NCBI RefSeq assembly: GCF_001447355.1
Contig: NZ_JXBW01000003.1
Coordinates: 272,338-336,337 of the forward strand
Origin: Alicyclobacillus tolerans
Lineage (GTDB): Bacteria; Bacillota; Bacilli; Alicyclobacillales; Alicyclobacillaceae
DNA length: 64,000 nucleotides
Direction: 5' to 3'
Positions 56,233 to 64,000 of the stretch are shown here, one piece after another. The notes beneath the pieces are model-generated. The model was not told where the DNA came from, did not search any database, and saw only the letters and a list, made by a program, of their open reading frames with translations. The translations under genes were made by a program, and so were the position numbers. Numbering within the stretch: the first letter of the stretch is position 1; the number at the start of each line of letters is the position of its first letter.

Positions 56233-56565
56233 GGTAGCAAATCAACTGAACATTCAAACCACACCTGTCTCTGAGAGGCTTATATAGATGCGCCCAAAAA
56301 TCACTTCCCTTCATGGGTCTTAGAACTCAAAAGGGTACTTGACATTAGATAGCTGGTCTTTTGCCCAGGGCATATGCCTTTCGCTTGCCTCCGAGTCAGC
56401 CATAAGCCGATTTGTCGCCCATCGTTCCCAAGCCTGGAGACGCGTCGTGCCTGACGCTCGCACCCTGGGGCAACTTCTATTGACATTTTACAGCACCGCG
56501 ATGAGCCCTGCTTCATAAAAAAGGCTGCCCCCCGCGGAGCAGCCTTTCGCTGTAGCTTGTCTACT
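56233..56565. other. Intergenic stretch, no gene seen
   Basis: Apart from the ctaB terminator at its right end nothing recognisable was found. It probably contains the remaining flank of the second IS110 remnant. Confidence 0.5.
56517..56547 (-). terminator. Intrinsic terminator of ctaB
   Basis: AAAGGCTGC pairs with GCAGCCTTT around a ten-base loop and is followed by TTTTTT on the minus strand, about 20 bp after the ctaB stop. Confidence 0.88.
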
Positions 56566-57492
56566 TTAGAAAATGGACACGGAAAGTACACATACAACAC
56601 ACAAAGCCGTCAAATAGATGAGTGAGAAGCGAAATACCTGATTTGCCCATTCGAGATCGCGTTCAGGTTGGATATAGAGACCTTTAACACCGAGGTACAA
56701 GAACCAAATTCCGAGAACGGCCATGACAACGAAGTAGATCCAACCTTCAGCACCTAATGGCGTCATCATCAGGGATACGGGAACCATAGCCGCGGTGTAC
56801 AGTACAATCTGTCGCTTCGTCTCGCGGAAACCGCGGACAACCGGCAACATCGGGATGCCTGCAGCGCGATAGTCCTCGGTCTTCTTCATAGCCAGCGGCA
56901 AAAAGTGCGGTGGTTGCCAGAGGAAAAAGGTGAAGAACAAACACCAACCGGCGAGCGAAATGGATCCGCCACTGCCTGCAGCCCAACCGATCAGCGGAGG
57001 CATGGCGCCCGACACCCCGCCCAGTACCGTGTTCAGTGTGGTATGCCGCTTGAACCAGACGGTGTAAAGATACGAATACACAAAGAGTCCTACAAAGGCA
57101 CATGCAGCCGACTGCCAATTGACGAATAAGAGCAGGACCGCGAGACCGACGACACTCATCGACAAACCGATGGCCAAAGCGGCAGCCGGAGAGACCTTAC
57201 CTTGTGCCACAGCGCGATGTTTGGTGCGCGCCATATGCTGGTCGATATCGCGATCGTAAAAATTGTTTAGCGCAGCGCCGCCAGCGACGACCAGCGCGGT
57301 GCCGACGAGCGTTAGTAAGAGCGGTGCGAGCCCTGGATGGCCACCGGAGGCGACCCACATGCCAGCAAACGTCGCCATCAGATTGGCGATGGTGATGCCC
57401 CACTTCATAATGGAAATGTAATCGCGCAACGTCGCTTTTGCATTTTCTAGCCCATTTGACGGCTCCTCGTATACGACCCCGTTTGCTTGCAT
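56566..57492 (-). CDS. ctaB: Protoheme IX farnesyltransferase
   Basis: CtaB (CyoE/COX10) farnesylates heme B to heme O for terminal oxidases. The 308-residue UbiA-family membrane protein has nine predicted helices. The first Asp-rich motif is NNFYDRDIDQHMARTKHR near residue 75, and a second conserved region is LWQPPHFLPLAMKKTEDYRAAGIPMLPVV near residue 185 (broken here only by description). ATG 57492 has AAGGA ten bases upstream; an in-frame start at 57543 is possible. No ctaA or oxidase genes are adjacent in the window. Confidence 0.95.
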   Translation of the reverse strand: MQANGVVYEEPSNGLENAKATLRDYISIMKWGITIANLMATFAGMWVASGGHPGLAPLLLTLVGTALVVAGGAALNNFYDRDIDQHMARTKHRAVAQGKVSPAAALAIGLSMSVVGLAVLLLFVNWQSAACAFVGLFVYSYLYTVWFKRHTTLNTVLGGVSGAMPPLIGWAAGSGGSISLAGWCLFFTFFLWQPPHFLPLAMKKTEDYRAAGIPMLPVVRGFRETKRQIVLYTAAMVPVSLMMTPLGAEGWIYFVVMAVLGIWFLYLGVKGLYIQPERDLEWANQVFRFSLIYLTALCVVCVLSVSIF

Positions 57493-57702
57493 CCACTTCA
57501 CTTCCTTGTCGAAGCGGATCGAATGTCCGCCTAGTTCACACAACGATTATGTTTACAGAGGTCGGGCAGAAATACAACGGCGAAGGGCGAATTGTCATGC
57601 AACCGACATACTTCTAGCACAGACACACACTGACAGCAGTATAGCCGGATGGGCGATGGTTTAGTATAATTTCCGTGAATGTCACTCGAAGGAGAGGACA
57701 GT

Positions 57703-58665
57703 ATGCCGCTTTGGCTTTCAGGCGTCACTGCGTTTCTCATCGCCTTTGCATTGGCGCCACACATGCGAAAAGTCGCCATTCGGTTGAAATTTGTCGATTT
57801 GCCCAACGAGCGCAAAATCCACCGCGATCCCTTGCCACTGCTTGGCGGTGCCGCCCTTTTTGCCGGCGTTCTCGCCGCATTCTTTTTAGGGTTCGCTTGG
57901 AAGGACTGGTTGCAAACGCCTTACGTCGGCGTGCTCATCGGCGCGGCGATGCTGTTTGGGATAGGTCTGTTGGACGACTATTTCAAAACTCGAGGCAAGG
58001 ATTTCTCAGTCTCCATCCGATTTGTCATTCAAATTTTAGCTGCCCTGTTGGTTCCGTTGTTTGGCGGCGGCATTCAAGGCTTCACATCGCCGTTTGGAGG
58101 GCATCACTTTGTCGCTATCCCCACGGTGTTGTCTGTACTTTTGACGGTGCTGTGGATTGTTGGTGTGACCAATGTGTTCAACTTCCTCGACGGCGTCGAT
58201 GGCCTTGCCGCGGGCATCGCGGCCATCTCGGCGACGACTTTGTTTTTCATCGCCCTCATAAAGGGCGATCACGCATCGGCCTGGTTTGCCATCGCGGTGA
58301 CCGGCGCGGCGGTTGGCTTTTTACGCCATAACTTCTACCCGGCGCGCATCATCATGGGTGATGCCGGATCCACCGTGCTCGGATACTTGCTCGCGGCCAT
58401 TGCATCGGTTGGCGCGTTTAAATCGGCGACGGTCATTTCTATCGGCGTGCCGATTCTTGCACTCGGCGTTCCTATCTTCGATGCCCTGCGCGTCGTATTC
58501 GTTCGGGCACGAGCTGGTAAACCTGTCTATAAGCCGGATCAAAATCACGTGCACCACTGGCTGCTCAGATCGGGACTCTCACAAGTGCAAACGGTCACCG
58601 TCGTCTACCTCATCAGCGCATGCTTCTCACTGGCGTCGATGATTGTGCTACTTCTCAACCGATGA
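57703..58665 (+). CDS. tagO: Polyprenyl-phosphate GlcNAc-1-phosphate transferase (TagO/WecA)
   Basis: The 320-residue enzyme moves a sugar-1-phosphate from a UDP-sugar to undecaprenyl phosphate, starting teichoic acid or other wall polymers. It has about ten helices. Catalytic motifs of the MraY/WecA family are GLLDDYFKTRGK (DDxx near residue 92), NVFNFLDGVDGLAAGIA (NxxNxxDGxDGL near residue 165), IIMGDAGSTVLGYLL and the cytoplasmic HVHHWLLRSG (HxxH) near residue 288. ATG 57703 has GAAGGAG eight bases upstream. It is divergent from ctaB. Confidence 0.93.
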   Translation: MPLWLSGVTAFLIAFALAPHMRKVAIRLKFVDLPNERKIHRDPLPLLGGAALFAGVLAAFFLGFAWKDWLQTPYVGVLIGAAMLFGIGLLDDYFKTRGKDFSVSIRFVIQILAALLVPLFGGGIQGFTSPFGGHHFVAIPTVLSVLLTVLWIVGVTNVFNFLDGVDGLAAGIAAISATTLFFIALIKGDHASAWFAIAVTGAAVGFLRHNFYPARIIMGDAGSTVLGYLLAAIASVGAFKSATVISIGVPILALGVPIFDALRVVFVRARAGKPVYKPDQNHVHHWLLRSGLSQVQTVTVVYLISACFSLASMIVLLLNR

Positions 58666-58736
58666 GATGAACTCAGAAGAATGACGATGAAGGTGATTGA
58701 CGAAGATGTTACACGCTTCGAACAACCTTCACGTGA

Positions 58737-58805
58737 GGCCTTTTTCCCGACGCTTGGCTGGACAGGCATTGACCTGCCAGTCCTTTTCGGGAAAAAGGTC
58801 TTTTT
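58737..58805 (+). terminator. Long two-part terminator after tagO
   Basis: Arms 58737-58750 and 58787-58800 pair over 14 bp with one G-U, enclosing an inner GGAC-GGCA/TGCC-GTCC hairpin, followed by TTTTTCG. Confidence 0.72.
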
Positions 58806-58848
58806 CGTACATATGGATACTTGACGTAGGAACGGAGTCGATGGACAG

Positions 58849-60000
58849 ATGGAATTTGAACTCATCGCAACCTGTGCATTCGGTCTTGAGGCATTGACAG
58901 CGCGCGAACTCCAGGACTTGGGCTACGAGACGCAAAGTGAAAACGGGCTTGTCCGCTTTCGTGGCGACGCAACAGCTGTGGCACGGGCAAATCTGTGGTT
59001 GCGTACGGCCGAACGCGTTTTTATCGAACTTACTTCGTTTCGTGCTGAGACCTTTGAAGACCTGTATCAAGGCACTTTGGCCATCGACTGGTCAGAGTTG
59101 CTTCCGGTTGACGCCAACATTCCGGTCGTCGGACGCTCCGTCAAAAGCACGTTACACAGCGTACCTGCGTGCCAAAGTATCGTCAAACGAGCCATTGTCG
59201 ACAACCTGCAATCAGCCTACGGGCGAGCCACCTTACCTGAAACGGGTGCGCCCGTTCGCGTCGAGGTTTCGTTGCTAAAGGACATTGCCTCCATTCGTCT
59301 CGATACTAGTGGTAGCGGTCTGCACCGGCGCGGCTATCGGTTGCTAAATGCCATCGCCCCACTTCGCGAGACGCTCGCCGCTGCGATGGTCCTCCTCAGT
59401 CGATGGGATGCACACCGCCCGTTTCGCGATCCGCTGTGCGGATCGGGCACTATTGCCATTGAAGCGGCGTTGTACGGCCAGCGCATTGCACCGGGCCTGT
59501 TACGCTCATTTGACGCCGAAGATTGGGCGTTTATCGGTGAAGACGTCTTCGCGCAAGCCCGCGCCGAAGCAGAGGCGGCACGCCGCCACGTCGAGCTCGA
59601 TATCGTCGCCTCGGACAACGATCCCGAGGTGCTTGAACTCTGTAGACGCCATACGCGTTATGCAGAGGTTGAGGACATGGTCCGCATCGAGCAAGCAGAT
59701 GCCCGCCGCTTCAAGGCCGATCGGGATTACGGCGTGATCGTCAGCAACCCTCCCTATGGCGAACGGTTAATGGAGGTTGAGGAAGCCGCATCCCTGTATC
59801 GCGATCTCGGCAAAACATTTCGCAAGTTGGATACTTGGTCCGTCTTTTTGCTAACGTCACATCCGCAATTTGAGCGCTTATACGGCAAACAAGCGGACAA
59901 ACGGCGCAAATTGTACAATGGGCGAATCGAGACACACCTGTACCAGTACTTTGGTCCATTGCCTCCGCGCAATCTGTCGAATGGTGACGACAAGCATTGA
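58849..60000 (+). CDS. THUMP-domain RNA methyltransferase (YpsC/RlmL type)
   Basis: The 383-residue protein has an N-terminal ferredoxin-like/THUMP region (ATCAFGLEALTARELQDLGY; residues 1-155) and a C-terminal Rossmann methyltransferase. The latter shows FRDPLCGSGTIAIEAAL (SAM motif I, near residue 188) and VSNPPYGERL (catalytic NPPY, near residue 302), the hallmark of N2-guanine methyltransferases of rRNA. LHRRGYR near residue 160 is typical of YpsC. It probably methylates 23S rRNA by family analogy; the site is not deducible. ATG 58849 has GGAG 11 bases upstream. Confidence 0.92.
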   Translation: MEFELIATCAFGLEALTARELQDLGYETQSENGLVRFRGDATAVARANLWLRTAERVFIELTSFRAETFEDLYQGTLAIDWSELLPVDANIPVVGRSVKSTLHSVPACQSIVKRAIVDNLQSAYGRATLPETGAPVRVEVSLLKDIASIRLDTSGSGLHRRGYRLLNAIAPLRETLAAAMVLLSRWDAHRPFRDPLCGSGTIAIEAALYGQRIAPGLLRSFDAEDWAFIGEDVFAQARAEAEAARRHVELDIVASDNDPEVLELCRRHTRYAEVEDMVRIEQADARRFKADRDYGVIVSNPPYGERLMEVEEAASLYRDLGKTFRKLDTWSVFLLTSHPQFERLYGKQADKRRKLYNGRIETHLYQYFGPLPPRNLSNGDDKH

Positions 60001-60211
60001 CAAGGGGTTATCTCGGGTTTCCTCTGTCTTGCGTGACATTCCAATTGGTAGTAGAGTGACAGAGGGTTCGTCTCATGCGAACGCTTGCAGTTGGGTCGAC
60101 CTTTCCGGAATGATTTCGATATCCCTATCGGCAATCTGGATGACGGTTCGACAGATCCACGCTGGTGCCGCACAATAGAGACAGAAGCAAGGTTGAAAAG
60201 GAGTGAGTCAG

Positions 60212-62932
60212 ATGGGAGCCAAGAATCTTTTTGATTCGAAGCAAACCCTGCAGGTCGGCGGAAAGTCGTACACCTATTACCGCCTGGGCGCACTTGCGGA
60301 CCATGGCGTTGCGGATATTTCCCGCCTTCCTATCTCTATCAAAATTTTACTAGAAGCGGTACTGCGCCAATACGACGGACGCGTGATTACCGAAGATCAT
60401 GTCCGCCAATTGGCTAATTGGAACGCGCAAAACCCTGAGAAAACGGACGTTCCGTTTAAACCTGCCCGCATTTTGCTGCAGGACTTCACAGGCGTCCCTG
60501 TCGTTGTCGATCTCGCCGCATTGCGTTCGGCCATGCATCGCCTTGGCGGCAACCCGGATCGGATCAATCCGCTGATCCCGGTTGATCTCGTGATCGACCA
60601 CTCTGTGCAAGTCGACGCATTCGGCTCGCGCGAGGCTCTGGAGTTCAACATCAGCCGCGAGTTTGAGCGCAACGAAGAGCGTTACAAGTTCCTGCGCTGG
60701 GCGCAAAAGGCGTTTGACAACTTCCGCGCCGTCCCGCCAGGCATGGGCATTGTGCACCAGGTCAACCTCGAGTATCTCGCGCGCGTCGTGCAAGAGCGCA
60801 CAGTCGACGGCGAGCAGGTCGTCTTCCCTGACAGCTTGGTCGGCACCGACTCGCACACGACCATGATCAACGGCATTGGCGTACTTGGCTGGGGCGTCGG
60901 CGGCATCGAGGCGGAAGCCTGCATGCTCGGTCAGCCGTTGTACCTACTGCAGCCGGAGGTCATCGGCTTTAAGCTCACCGGCAAGCTACCGGAAGGCGCA
61001 ACGGCGACCGATCTCGCGCTCACAGTTGTCAACATGCTGCGCAAAAAGGGCGTCGTTGGCAAATTCGTCGAGTTTTACGGGGCTGGCTTGTCAAACATCA
61101 GCCTGGCGGACCGTGCAACCATTGCCAACATGGGTCCAGAATACGGCGCGACGATGGGCTTCTTCCCAATCGACCAAGAAACGCTCGAGTATATGCGCAG
61201 CACCGGCCGCGACGAGTCCCTCATCGCGCTGGTTGAGACATATGCGAAAGCACAAGGAATGTTCCGCACTGACGACATGGCGGATCCAGTTTTCACCGAT
61301 ACTCTGGAACTCGACTTGGCCGATGTGCAGCCTTCTTTGGCTGGTCCAAAGCGCCCGCAGGACAAAATCCTGTTGTCCGATATGAAGAAGAAGTTCGAGG
61401 AAGGCCTCACGAAGCCCGTGAGCGAAGGTGGCTTTGGGGTTGCCGACGCGATCGACAAGACGGCGACCGTGCAATACGAAGACGGCGCGACGGCAGAACT
61501 GCATCAAGGTGCACTCGTCATTGCGGCCATCACCAGCTGTACCAACACCTCGAACCCATCGGTCATGATTGGCGCTGGCTTGGTCGCGAAGAAGGCCGCA
61601 GAGAAAGGCTTGACGACACCTCGCTATGTCAAAACGTCGCTCGCCCCCGGCTCGCGCGTCGTCACCGACTACCTCGAGAAGGCTGGCTTGCTCCAACCGC
61701 TCGCTGAGCTCGGATTCGACGTCGTCGGTTACGGCTGTACGACCTGTATCGGTAACAGCGGTCCGCTGCCGGATGAAGTGAGCAAGGCGATTCAAGAGAA
61801 TGATTTGCTTGTCTCGGCCGTGCTTTCCGGCAACCGTAACTTCGAAGGCCGCATTCACTCTTTGGTACGTGCAAACTACTTGGCATCGCCACCGTTGGTT
61901 GTCGCGTACGCACTCGCCGGCACAGTCGATATCGACTTGACCAAAGAGCCGCTTGGCAAGGACAAAGATGGAAACGACGTATACCTGAAAGACATTTGGC
62001 CGACTAACGAAGAAGTGCAAGAGACGATTCGCAAAGTCATCAGTCCAGAACTGTTCCGCAAGGAATACGAGAGTGTGTTCACGAACAATGAACGCTGGAA
62101 CGCTTTGGACACGCCGGATGGTGACCTTTATGTGTGGGATGAACAATCGACCTACATCCAAGAGCCACCGTTCTTCGTCGGTCTGACGCCGGATGTCCCG
62201 GATATCGAAGAGATCCGTGGGGCGCGCGTACTCGCATACCTTGGCGACTCCGTCACGACGGATCACATTTCGCCAGCCGGCAGCATTGCGCAAAGTAGCC
62301 CTGCTGGACAATACCTGAAGAGCCATGGCGTCGAGCCGTACGACTTCAACTCGTATGGATCCCGCCGCGGCAACCACGAAGTGATGATGCGTGGTACGTT
62401 TGCCAACATCCGCATCCGCAATCGCGTAGCACCGGGTACGGAAGGCGGTTATACGACTTACTTCCCGACCAACGAAGTGATGCCGATTTACGATGCAGCC
62501 ATGCAGTATCAACAGAACGGCCAACCACTCGTCGTGATCGCCGGAAAAGAGTATGGTACGGGTTCGTCTCGTGACTGGGCTGCAAAAGGCACATATTTGC
62601 TCGGCGTGCGCGCCGTAATTGCGGAAAGCTTCGAGCGGATTCACCGTAGCAACTTGGTCGGTATGGGCGTGCTGCCACTCGAGTTCCAAGCCGGCGAAAG
62701 TGCAGAAAGCCTCGGTCTGACGGGCCGTGAAACATTCAGCATTCTTGGCCTTACGAATGAGTTGGAGCCACGTTCGACGGTCGACGTCAAAGTGGAGCGA
62801 GAAGACGGTTCGACATTCACCTTCAAGGCGAATGTCCGCCTCGATAGCGATATTGAGGTTGAATACTACCGCAACGGTGGTATTTTGCAGACGGTATTGC
62901 GCAACTTCGTGCGTGAAGAGCAACAGGCATAA
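60212..62932 (+). CDS. acnA: Aconitate hydratase
   Basis: Aconitase interconverts citrate and isocitrate with a 4Fe-4S cluster. The 906-residue protein matches the IRP1/AcnA type of Bacilli (CitB, 909). Cluster cysteines are in [16 protein letters not shown] near residue 440 and [14 protein letters not shown] near 510. [21 protein letters not shown] and [19 protein letters not shown] (substrate loop) are conserved. ATG 60212 has AAAAGGAG nine bases upstream. In Bacilli the apo-protein also binds RNA under iron limitation. It stands alone with a strong terminator. Confidence 0.98.
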   Translation: MGAKNLFDSKQTLQVGGKSYTYYRLGALADHGVADISRLPISIKILLEAVLRQYDGRVITEDHVRQLANWNAQNPEKTDVPFKPARILLQDFTGVPVVVDLAALRSAMHRLGGNPDRINPLIPVDLVIDHSVQVDAFGSREALEFNISREFERNEERYKFLRWAQKAFDNFRAVPPGMGIVHQVNLEYLARVVQERTVDGEQVVFPDSLVGTDSHTTMINGIGVLGWGVGGIEAEACMLGQPLYLLQPEVIGFKLTGKLPEGATATDLALTVVNMLRKKGVVGKFVEFYGAGLSNISLADRATIANMGPEYGATMGFFPIDQETLEYMRSTGRDESLIALVETYAKAQGMFRTDDMADPVFTDTLELDLADVQPSLAGPKRPQDKILLSDMKKKFEEGLTKPVSEGGFGVADAIDKTATVQYEDGATAELHQGALVIAAITSCTNTSNPSVMIGAGLVAKKAAEKGLTTPRYVKTSLAPGSRVVTDYLEKAGLLQPLAELGFDVVGYGCTTCIGNSGPLPDEVSKAIQENDLLVSAVLSGNRNFEGRIHSLVRANYLASPPLVVAYALAGTVDIDLTKEPLGKDKDGNDVYLKDIWPTNEEVQETIRKVISPELFRKEYESVFTNNERWNALDTPDGDLYVWDEQSTYIQEPPFFVGLTPDVPDIEEIRGARVLAYLGDSVTTDHISPAGSIAQSSPAGQYLKSHGVEPYDFNSYGSRRGNHEVMMRGTFANIRIRNRVAPGTEGGYTTYFPTNEVMPIYDAAMQYQQNGQPLVVIAGKEYGTGSSRDWAAKGTYLLGVRAVIAESFERIHRSNLVGMGVLPLEFQAGESAESLGLTGRETFSILGLTNELEPRSTVDVKVEREDGSTFTFKANVRLDSDIEVEYYRNGGILQTVLRNFVREEQQA

Positions 62933-62944
62933 GCAGCAGAGTGT

Positions 62945-62973
62945 AAAGGGGACCCCGTGGTGGGTCCCCTTTT
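62945..62973. terminator. Bidirectional terminator between acnA and GH13 gene
   Basis: AAAGGGGACCC pairs perfectly with GGGTCCCCTTT around six bases, followed by TTTT on the plus strand and by a shorter T run on the minus strand. Confidence 0.88.
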
Positions 62974-62977
62974 GGTC

Positions 62978-64000
62978 TTAAACAGGCTTCTCTACAACAT
63001 TCATAGCATAGATTCTCGCTTCGTACGCACGCAATCGCGTGTCCGTGACGTCCGTTTGATCTTCATAATTGGCGAGGACAAGATGTGCGTTACCGTCTCG
63101 GAACCACTCCGGAAATTGGAAGTAGGTATCCGATTCTGCGTGATTTAGCACGGTGAGAAATACATCATCCTGCCATTGTCGTGTATACATATACAAGTGT
63201 GTGTCGCCTTCCGACAAATCTGTATAATCCCCATATATAAGAGCTGGATATTGCCGTCGCAGCGAGATTAAAGCTTTATAGTACGCAAAAATGGAATCCG
63301 ATTGTGCGCGATCCTTTTCCACGTTAATTTCACGGTAATTCGGGTTGACGGGAATCCATGGTTCGCCAACTGTGAAACCCGCGTGTGGTGAGTCATCCCA
63401 CTGCATCGGTGTTCGCGAATTATCGCGTGCAAGAGGAGCAAGTTCAGCAAGAACCTCGTCCGGCTTCCTTCCTCTATCCACTTCCTCTTGATAGCGAATG
63501 CGCAGCGCAATATCCCGGTAACTTTCGATTGTCGAAAAATGTACGCCCGTCATGCCGATTTCCTCACCTTGATAGATGTAGGGAATACCCGGTAAGGTGT
63601 GTATCATTGTGGCTAACAGTTTCGCCGACTCCATTCGATACTTGCCATCGTTACCGTAACGTGTAACTTGACGCGTGTGGTCGTGGTTATTTAAAAATTG
63701 GGAGTTCCACCCTCGCCCATAAAAAACTTCGTGCCAGCGTTTTTGAATCGATTTAAAGCGCAACATGTCCCATGTCGGCATCTCGTCACAAACTTGAAAA
63801 TGGAACAGCGTATGCAATTCACGTCGATCCTGACCGACGTACTTTAGCCCCTCCTCTGGCGTCACAAACGGTATTTCTCCCACAGTGAGAACGTCATAGT
63901 GTCGTAGAACGCGATCGTGCATTTCCCGTAGGTATTCGTGAATGCCTGGATTATTGGCGAGATAACTAATATGGAGCGTTTTGCAGATTTCTAAGTCCTT
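62978..64000 (-). CDS. GH13 alpha-glucosidase, C-terminal part
   Basis: The frame enters from beyond the right edge and ends at 62978; about 340 residues are visible. It covers the second half of the catalytic barrel and the C-terminal beta domain. The general acid is in VLTVGEIPFVTPEEG, and the transition-state aspartate in FLNNHDHTRQVTRYGND (the family usually has NHDQPR). PGIPYIYQGEEIGMTGVHF and NSRTPMQWDDSPHAGF are typical of oligo-1,6-glucosidases and trehalose-6-phosphate hydrolases; which one cannot be settled without the missing N-terminus. It is convergent with acnA. Confidence 0.93.
   Translation of the reverse strand, partial: KDLEICKTLHISYLANNPGIHEYLREMHDRVLRHYDVLTVGEIPFVTPEEGLKYVGQDRRELHTLFHFQVCDEMPTWDMLRFKSIQKRWHEVFYGRGWNSQFLNNHDHTRQVTRYGNDGKYRMESAKLLATMIHTLPGIPYIYQGEEIGMTGVHFSTIESYRDIALRIRYQEEVDRGRKPDEVLAELAPLARDNSRTPMQWDDSPHAGFTVGEPWIPVNPNYREINVEKDRAQSDSIFAYYKALISLRRQYPALIYGDYTDLSEGDTHLYMYTRQWQDDVFLTVLNHAESDTYFQFPEWFRDGNAHLVLANYEDQTDVTDTRLRAYEARIYAMNVVEKPV

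Noticed and set aside
56301..56600. A 99-codon minus-strand frame next to ctaB
   Set aside because: It runs through the ctaB terminator and shows no motif or ribosome site.
60001..60211. An RNA element or small gene before acnA
   Set aside because: The short frames here have no ribosome site and no conserved structure was recognised; only the acnA ribosome site at the right end is clear.
61091..62923. A 610-codon open frame antisense to acnA
   Set aside because: It mirrors the codon pattern of acnA on the other strand, has no ribosome site and no recognisable domain. Long antisense frames are common opposite high-GC genes.

Overview
The window looks like chromosomal DNA of a Gram-positive bacterium of the class Bacilli. 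The evidence is strong AGGAGG-type ribosome binding sites with many GTG and TTG starts, a YtpB-type sesquarterpene synthase, a BshB2/YojF bacillithiol pair, a short HisG plus HisZ, CtaB, a B. subtilis-style LexA box, and FMN and TPP riboswitches. The moderately high GC of the housekeeping genes and an Est2-like esterase suggest an Alicyclobacillus-like organism; that family placement is inference.

Region 1 (1-21 kb) is housekeeping. It holds the start of a dynamin-like GTPase, ytpB, folB, a YihY membrane protein, an RluD-type pseudouridine synthase, a NifU-type Fe-S scaffold, an acetyltransferase with a zinc-finger-like N-terminus, pcrA, a cyclophilin lipoprotein, an acyl-CoA dehydrogenase, a minus-strand SDR/sulfurtransferase/yojF/bshB2 cluster, mnmA, a LysR regulator, transketolase and a GT-C membrane glycosyltransferase. 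Region 2 (21-32.5 kb) is vitamin-centred. It has a TPP-riboswitch-controlled thiamine-precursor ECF transporter in which both ATPases and EcfT are one polypeptide, and a complete FMN-riboswitch-controlled riboflavin operon (ribD-ribE-ribBA-ribH) followed by an S9 peptidase. A family IV esterase and a DMT exporter lie alongside.

Region 3 (33-39 kb) is a lower-GC alpha-galactoside operon: LacI regulator, MalG-type permease, binding lipoprotein, MalF-type permease, GH4 alpha-galactosidase. It has no ATPase of its own, and a cre-like site plus a 24-bp inverted repeat lie at its promoter. Region 4 (40-49.7 kb) holds an aldo/keto reductase, a tightly overlapping hisZGDBHAF-hisIE operon without hisC, a LysM protein, ispG and a zinc alcohol dehydrogenase.

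Region 5 (49.7-56.5 kb) is an accessory scar. It contains a frameshifted HTH-TPR regulator, a LexA-box-controlled Y-family polymerase (uvrX) locus destroyed by a 31-bp tandem duplication and a nonsense codon, fragments resembling IS66 genes, an AT-rich pair of genes coding for a secreted protein (broken) and a zinc/membrane protein, one apparently intact IS110 transposase, and the tail of a second one. Region 6 (56.5-64 kb) returns to housekeeping genes: ctaB, a tagO/wecA-type transferase, a YpsC-type rRNA methyltransferase, acnA and the 3' part of a GH13 alpha-glucosidase.

No tRNA, rRNA, CRISPR array or prophage was seen. I found no wholly new multi-gene system. The best leads are the decaying SOS polymerase locus, the duplicated catalytic-histidine segment of the S9 peptidase, the zinc-finger/GNAT fusion, a structured leader that pairs over the start of the DMT exporter, a perfect 24-bp palindrome before hisZ, and the presumed bridge-RNA region of the IS110 element.
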